A DNA stretch of 10,780 nucleotides from Cudoniella acicularis (lineage: Eukaryota > Ascomycota > Leotiomycetes > Helotiales > Helotiaceae). Both the position numbers and the translations under genes were made by a program. The notes under the pieces were generated by a model that worked only from the letters and a program-made list of their open reading frames with translations, was not told the DNA's origin and did no database searches. The stretch is taken from contig JAAMPI010001755.1 in NCBI GenBank assembly GCA_013054445.1, positions 1 to 10,780 on the forward strand, read 5' to 3'. Of this stretch, positions 7,943 to 10,780 are shown in pieces (position 1 is the stretch's first letter; every line of letters starts with the position of its first letter).

Positions 7943-8182
7943 CAAATTATAACATATCATTCCTCGGCGTAAATCTGAGAAGGAGTGAGAAGAGAAATGA
8001 ATTGGTGCAACTGCGATTTCTTGTTGTCTACGCAGGCAGACGAGATTCTATATCAGCGCGAGAATTCTTCAACAAGATTAGAGAAAAGGAGGGAAGATTT
8101 CTAAAGTACCCTTGCTGGTTTCCAGTTTCATATATGGATGGCACAAAGCACTATGCAATTTTGGCGCTGTCAATGATTCTAT

Positions 8183-8206
8183 GAGAAATCGAAATCGGCA
8201 TTTCTC
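8183..8206 (+). repeat. Short hairpin
   Basis: GAGAAAT (8183-8189) and ATTTCTC (8200-8206) are perfect complements around a 10-nt loop. There is no T-run or gene end beside it, so no function is assigned. Confidence 0.5.
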
Positions 8207-8389
8207 GTAATTTTGCGATAATCCACTTCTTGAAAAGCTGAAGAAAATTCGGGATTGAAACCGGCAACTTTTCCTTCTGTGTTGGCTGGGTTTAATGTGC
8301 TAAGAGTTCGACTCCAAGTGGCGAATGCATTCAAGTCGACGTTACATTTATTGGTTCCTTTCAGTAAAATCTCGGCATTCGAACAAAAG

Positions 8390-8423
8390 TCTGAGGAAGC
8401 CGAGAGTCTGAGAAAGCCGAGAG
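8390..8423 (+). repeat. 17-bp tandem duplication
   Basis: TCTGAGGAAGCCGAGAG (8390-8406) is followed directly by TCTGAGAAAGCCGAGAG (8407-8423), 16 of 17 positions equal. It looks like a replication slippage product. An odd length of 17 would break a reading frame, which argues against coding use here. Confidence 0.85.
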
Positions 8424-8937
8424 AACCCAGAAAGTCAATTCTGTTTAATAATCAGTACAAAAGCACTTATCTGCTTAATAAATTAGACGCATGGTTGTGA
8501 AGACATTCGTATCTGCATGATGCCATCATTGCTAATCAACAGCATTGACAGATGGCTGCAGAATACATGCCACCTCAGGGGTAAAAACTAGAAAACCCAC
8601 ATCAGAACTTGAAACAAGGCAGACCTAACCCAAACCAGGAACATACGGCAGCGCTAATAACCAGGCAATCTTTCCGCCCCCCGAACCTTAGCTTGGGCCC
8701 CCAGGGCTCCCGGCATTTCAACACACTAGCCTTGCATATTGCAGATGTTGCAAAAGGATGTTTCTACAAGTATTTTTGATTCCTAAGGCCCAGGAGGCAC
8801 TTTGTCGGATCAGCCTGATTCAACAGCCTTATAGGTCGCCTCGAAAGAAGCCTCGCGTTCGTTGCCTCATTGGAACTTAAAACAGGAAGAAGGATTTAAG
8901 CTTTGCGGATGATGTCTTCCTTTCCTGGTTCGACTTT

Positions 8938-8970
8938 CGGATTTTCGGACGGATTTTGGACGGTTTCCGA
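8938..8970 (+). repeat. Short CGGATTTT-type direct repeats in a CpG-rich block
   Basis: CGGATTTTCGGA, CGGATTTTGGA and CGGTTTCCGA lie head to tail. They open a GC- and CpG-rich stretch to about 9105 that stands out from the AT-rich surroundings. No gene is recognised there. Confidence 0.55.
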
Positions 8971-9229
8971 TAAGGACCAAAGTGGCGGCGCGGACCGCGG
9001 CCCAAAGTTCGGTTCGGGCCATTTCCACGCCCATCGCGCCTACGCCACATGTATTGAAGCGGCGGCTGTTGCGTTGCCGTCGCCCTCCCGCGTCGACTTG
9101 CAAGATTAGTGATCCTCCTTTTCAACTCAGGAAAAATGCCAAGAAAGGCGTAAATCTTCCCATTTGACCTCGCCACTCTGTAATCTCTGATACGATTCTG
9201 AAAGAACAAATCATGTTCTGCGATGCAAA

Positions 9230-9253
9230 GCTGCTGCCTGTAAAAGGAGCAGC
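9230..9253 (+). repeat. Short hairpin with one bulge
   Basis: GCTGCT and CC (9230-9238, one bulged G) pair with GGAGCAGC (9246-9253) around a TGTAAAA loop. No neighbouring gene is known, so it may be chance. Confidence 0.4.
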
Positions 9254-9839
9254 AGGATTGAATGCAATTTTGAATATATCTTCACAGCTGCGATTCTAAT
9301 CCGGAAGGTTATTAGGGTCCAAAGGTAATAATTATTCCAGGGTGTCAAGTTGAAACGTAGAAGATTAGAGGCTAAATAAGTCTTGAGTGCTTGTGTTACC
9401 TCTGTCCTGTGCATGCCCTGGTAAATCATACTTCAGCGAATGACAACAGTCTCCACCAAACTTTCGAAGACACTCTGCATAGGGTGGCCAATCTAATAAA
9501 GTTCAGTTGCGCGAATTTTTAAACGGGCCTGGTTCATTGCAAAGACATCGCTTATTGTCACTTTTTTGTTATGATTTTGAGTTCTCTGAGACAAAACAGG
9601 TAAATTCTGCGAGCTGCACTAGAGTCCCCCGTACCAATTTTCCCCAGAAATCAATTTGTCAAAGCTCCTCGGGGTCTGGGGTGTACATATCTCCGGGTGG
9701 GAACAGCCAATTGCTGGTCAGCTTACCCCCTGTCAGGAGGCTTTTCATGCAGACAAGGCACGATCTCTTGGGAAAGCAAGTGCCAGCTTTAATTTTCAAG
9801 GTTAATTCGATATACGGTTTTAGTAGACACCTTACCTTA

Positions 9840-9989
9840 CGTTCACAAACTCCCCCGTATTCTCTTAGTTCTTCTGTCTTTGTTCTGACTCTTCTGCACA
9901 CCTTCTCACACCCACACAATCTGCATATTTCTTGCACTCGGTGCATTCTTTAATCTATTCACCACCACCATACTCATATTCTTCGCATT
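9840..9989 (+). promoter_or_regulatory. Pyrimidine-rich stretch, possible promoter or 5' leader
   Basis: The plus strand is strongly C/T-rich with CACACCC and CACCACCACC motifs and contains no ATG until 9990. Such stretches are common upstream of fungal starts. It may lead into the small ORF at 9990 or into an intron-containing leader of the gene at the right edge. Confidence 0.3.
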
Positions 9990-10073
9990 ATGTCAACAAC
10001 ACCGAATGAATCATACGGAGTAGAGAGCATTGACATTCATCGCCTACGGTCACCAAAGGATTTATATATTTAG
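9990..10073 (+). CDS. Possible 27-residue ORF or upstream ORF
   Basis: I do not recognise it. It is the first ATG after a 150-base pyrimidine-rich leader and encodes 27 residues beginning MSTTPNESYG. A strong-looking 3' splice site (CTGACTAACCACCAG, ending 10103) follows 30 bases later, so it might be the first exon of a spliced gene. The donors I tried (near 10020 and 10049) ran into stops within about 15 codons, so no larger model holds. It could equally be a non-functional short frame. Confidence 0.2.
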   Translation: MSTTPNESYGVESIDIHRLRSPKDLYI

Positions 10074-10103
10074 CATCCGTAATCTAATCTGACTAACCAC
10101 CAG

Positions 10104-10641
10104 GCTAAGCCCCTCACCATATGGGCACCCTTGAAATGTCTCGTCTAATTATAAAAGCTAATCACACGATCCGCAGTGCAGGTGAAAAGAAACCGGGAAA
10201 CAGATTGGGTGCAGCGCCGCACCGCCACAACCAACTATATCGTATTTCTCTCCAACCAATTTTGCTCCTGCAGATCGCCCCCTCCCCCAAAAAACCACAT
10301 GATGCCAGACGTGCCCTGCGCCGCTTGCCCTCCCACCCTTGCTGGTACACGTTCCAACGCTTTGGGAATTGTCCATTGACAGGGTCGTTCCGACACGCGG
10401 ACGATTCATCACGGGGTAGTTCTTCACATCAGTTAATCACAACTGCAAACGCAATCATCAATTCAAAAATCTTTTGTGCTTTGTGCAGTATTTCAAATAC
10501 TGTGTCCACGTCATGGTTTCTGCACACAATTTGGTAACTTGAGTGGTAATGTATACATGCTGCTGGGTTGCAGTGTGAATAAGAGGTCCGCCATTTTGCG
10601 TCGTGCCATGGAAACACTGAAAGTTCAGATGCAACGTTCAC
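10104..10641. other. No supported gene
   Basis: A 138-codon frame from an ATG at 10121 is present but has no domain, no clear compositional bias and overlapping open frames on the other strand. I do not annotate it as a gene. A perfect palindrome lies at 10486-10502. Confidence 0.35.
10486..10502. repeat. 17-nt perfect palindrome
   Basis: CAGTATTT, a central C, then AAATACTG. It lies about 240 bases upstream of the possible start at 10742. The dyad could be a protein site or chance. Confidence 0.5.
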
Positions 10642-10645
10642 ATCA

Positions 10646-10684
10646 TATATACCTACCTCTGCATCACCTCAAACTTTCATATAT
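10646..10684 (+). promoter_or_regulatory. TATA-like sites before the right-edge ATG
   Basis: TATATA at 10646-10651 and TATAT at 10680-10684 lie 96 and 62 bases upstream of the ATG at 10742. A C/A-rich leader without ATGs follows the second one. This is a plausible fungal core promoter. Confidence 0.3.
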
Positions 10685-10741
10685 CTTGCACCGCCACGCA
10701 ATCCCACCTTTAAACATCAGATCTCTAAACCAAATTTATAA

Positions 10742-10780
10742 ATGGTCTCACTTACGCGTAAGATGCTTAAAACAGCAATA
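10742..10780 (+). CDS. Possible 5' end of a gene cut by the window edge
   Basis: Thirteen codons (MVSLTRKMLKTAI) are open from this ATG to the last base. The basic, hydrophobic start would suit a targeting peptide, but 13 residues are too few to say more. The start is suggested only by the TATA-like sites and ATG-free leader upstream and by G at +4. Confidence 0.3.
   Translation, partial: MVSLTRKMLKTAI

Larger units (their letters stand above)
7351..9840. other. Intergenic stretch without a supported gene
   Basis: The first part to about 7990 is AT-rich with many stops in all frames. Between 8000 and 8500 short frames exist, one with an ATG at 7997 (35 codons, to 8104), but none has domain, length or splice support. 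About 8930-9105 is CpG- and GC-rich. From 9200 to 9840 only short open frames occur. I see no tRNA, rRNA or transposase. Confidence 0.5.

Noticed and set aside
8296..8315. tRNA-like B-box (AGTTCGACTCC)
   Set aside because: The flanks do not pair as a T-stem and no A-box or acceptor stem is present.
8002..8500. Two plus-strand frames of 60 and 81 codons
   Set aside because: Both begin at TTG and carry no motif. The 17-bp tandem duplication inside the second would shift a frame.
9659..9946. 95-codon minus-strand frame with eight cysteines
   Set aside because: The Cys spacing matches no motif I know, and the overlapping plus-strand frame is equally open. Nothing separates it from chance.
9507..9953. 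148-codon plus-strand frame
   Set aside because: It starts at TTG, has no domain, and its end is the C/T-rich stretch that gives Ser/Leu/His-rich translation.
10121..10537. 138-codon plus-strand frame with a true ATG
   Set aside because: No domain, no coding bias that I can see, and open frames on the opposite strand. It could be reconsidered if transcripts map here.

Overview
This looks like nuclear DNA of a filamentous ascomycete (Pezizomycotina). Both clear genes are broken by short introns of 60-91 nt with fungal splice signals (GTAAGT/GTGAGT/GTACGC donors, CTGAC/CTGAT/CTAAT-type branch sites, CAG/TAG acceptors). The proteins are a long-form fungal serine palmitoyltransferase subunit and a membrane-anchored cytochrome P450. 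A leotiomycete-like source is a guess from memory of the protein sequences only.

Layout. 1-530: a doubtful plus-strand gene fragment (two good 3' splice sites around one open frame, no start codon in the window). 781-2711, minus strand: a complete three-exon P450 of 585 residues in the CYP7/CYP8-like style, with membrane anchor, I-helix, ExxR, PERF-like and heme-cysteine motifs. 2712-2902: its leader and a TATA-like site. 2903-3180: a 278-bp non-autonomous inverted-repeat transposon (MITE) with 29-bp ends matching at 28 positions and TA on both sides, just upstream of that TATA-like site. About 3310-4560: a diverged tandem satellite of eight units of about 161 bp. 4571-4867: nothing recognisable. 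4868-7055, minus strand: a complete three-exon LCB2 gene (687 residues), catalytic subunit of serine palmitoyltransferase. 7056-10741: about 3.7 kb with no gene I can support, holding only small repeats, hairpins and a possible promoter with a 27-codon ORF near 9990. 10742-10780: a possible first exon of a plus-strand gene leaving the window.

Function. LCB2 makes the first sphingoid-base intermediate in the endoplasmic reticulum and is a housekeeping gene. The P450 is an ER-anchored monooxygenase with unknown substrate. Both lie on the minus strand, but 2.2 kb of repeats separate them and nothing in the sequence shows a shared pathway. The parts most worth a second look are the 2.9-4.6 kb repeat block (MITE plus satellite with a hint of higher-order structure) and the P450 intron 2 boundary, where the obvious open reading frame hides the real splice site. 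I found no clearly new multi-gene system.
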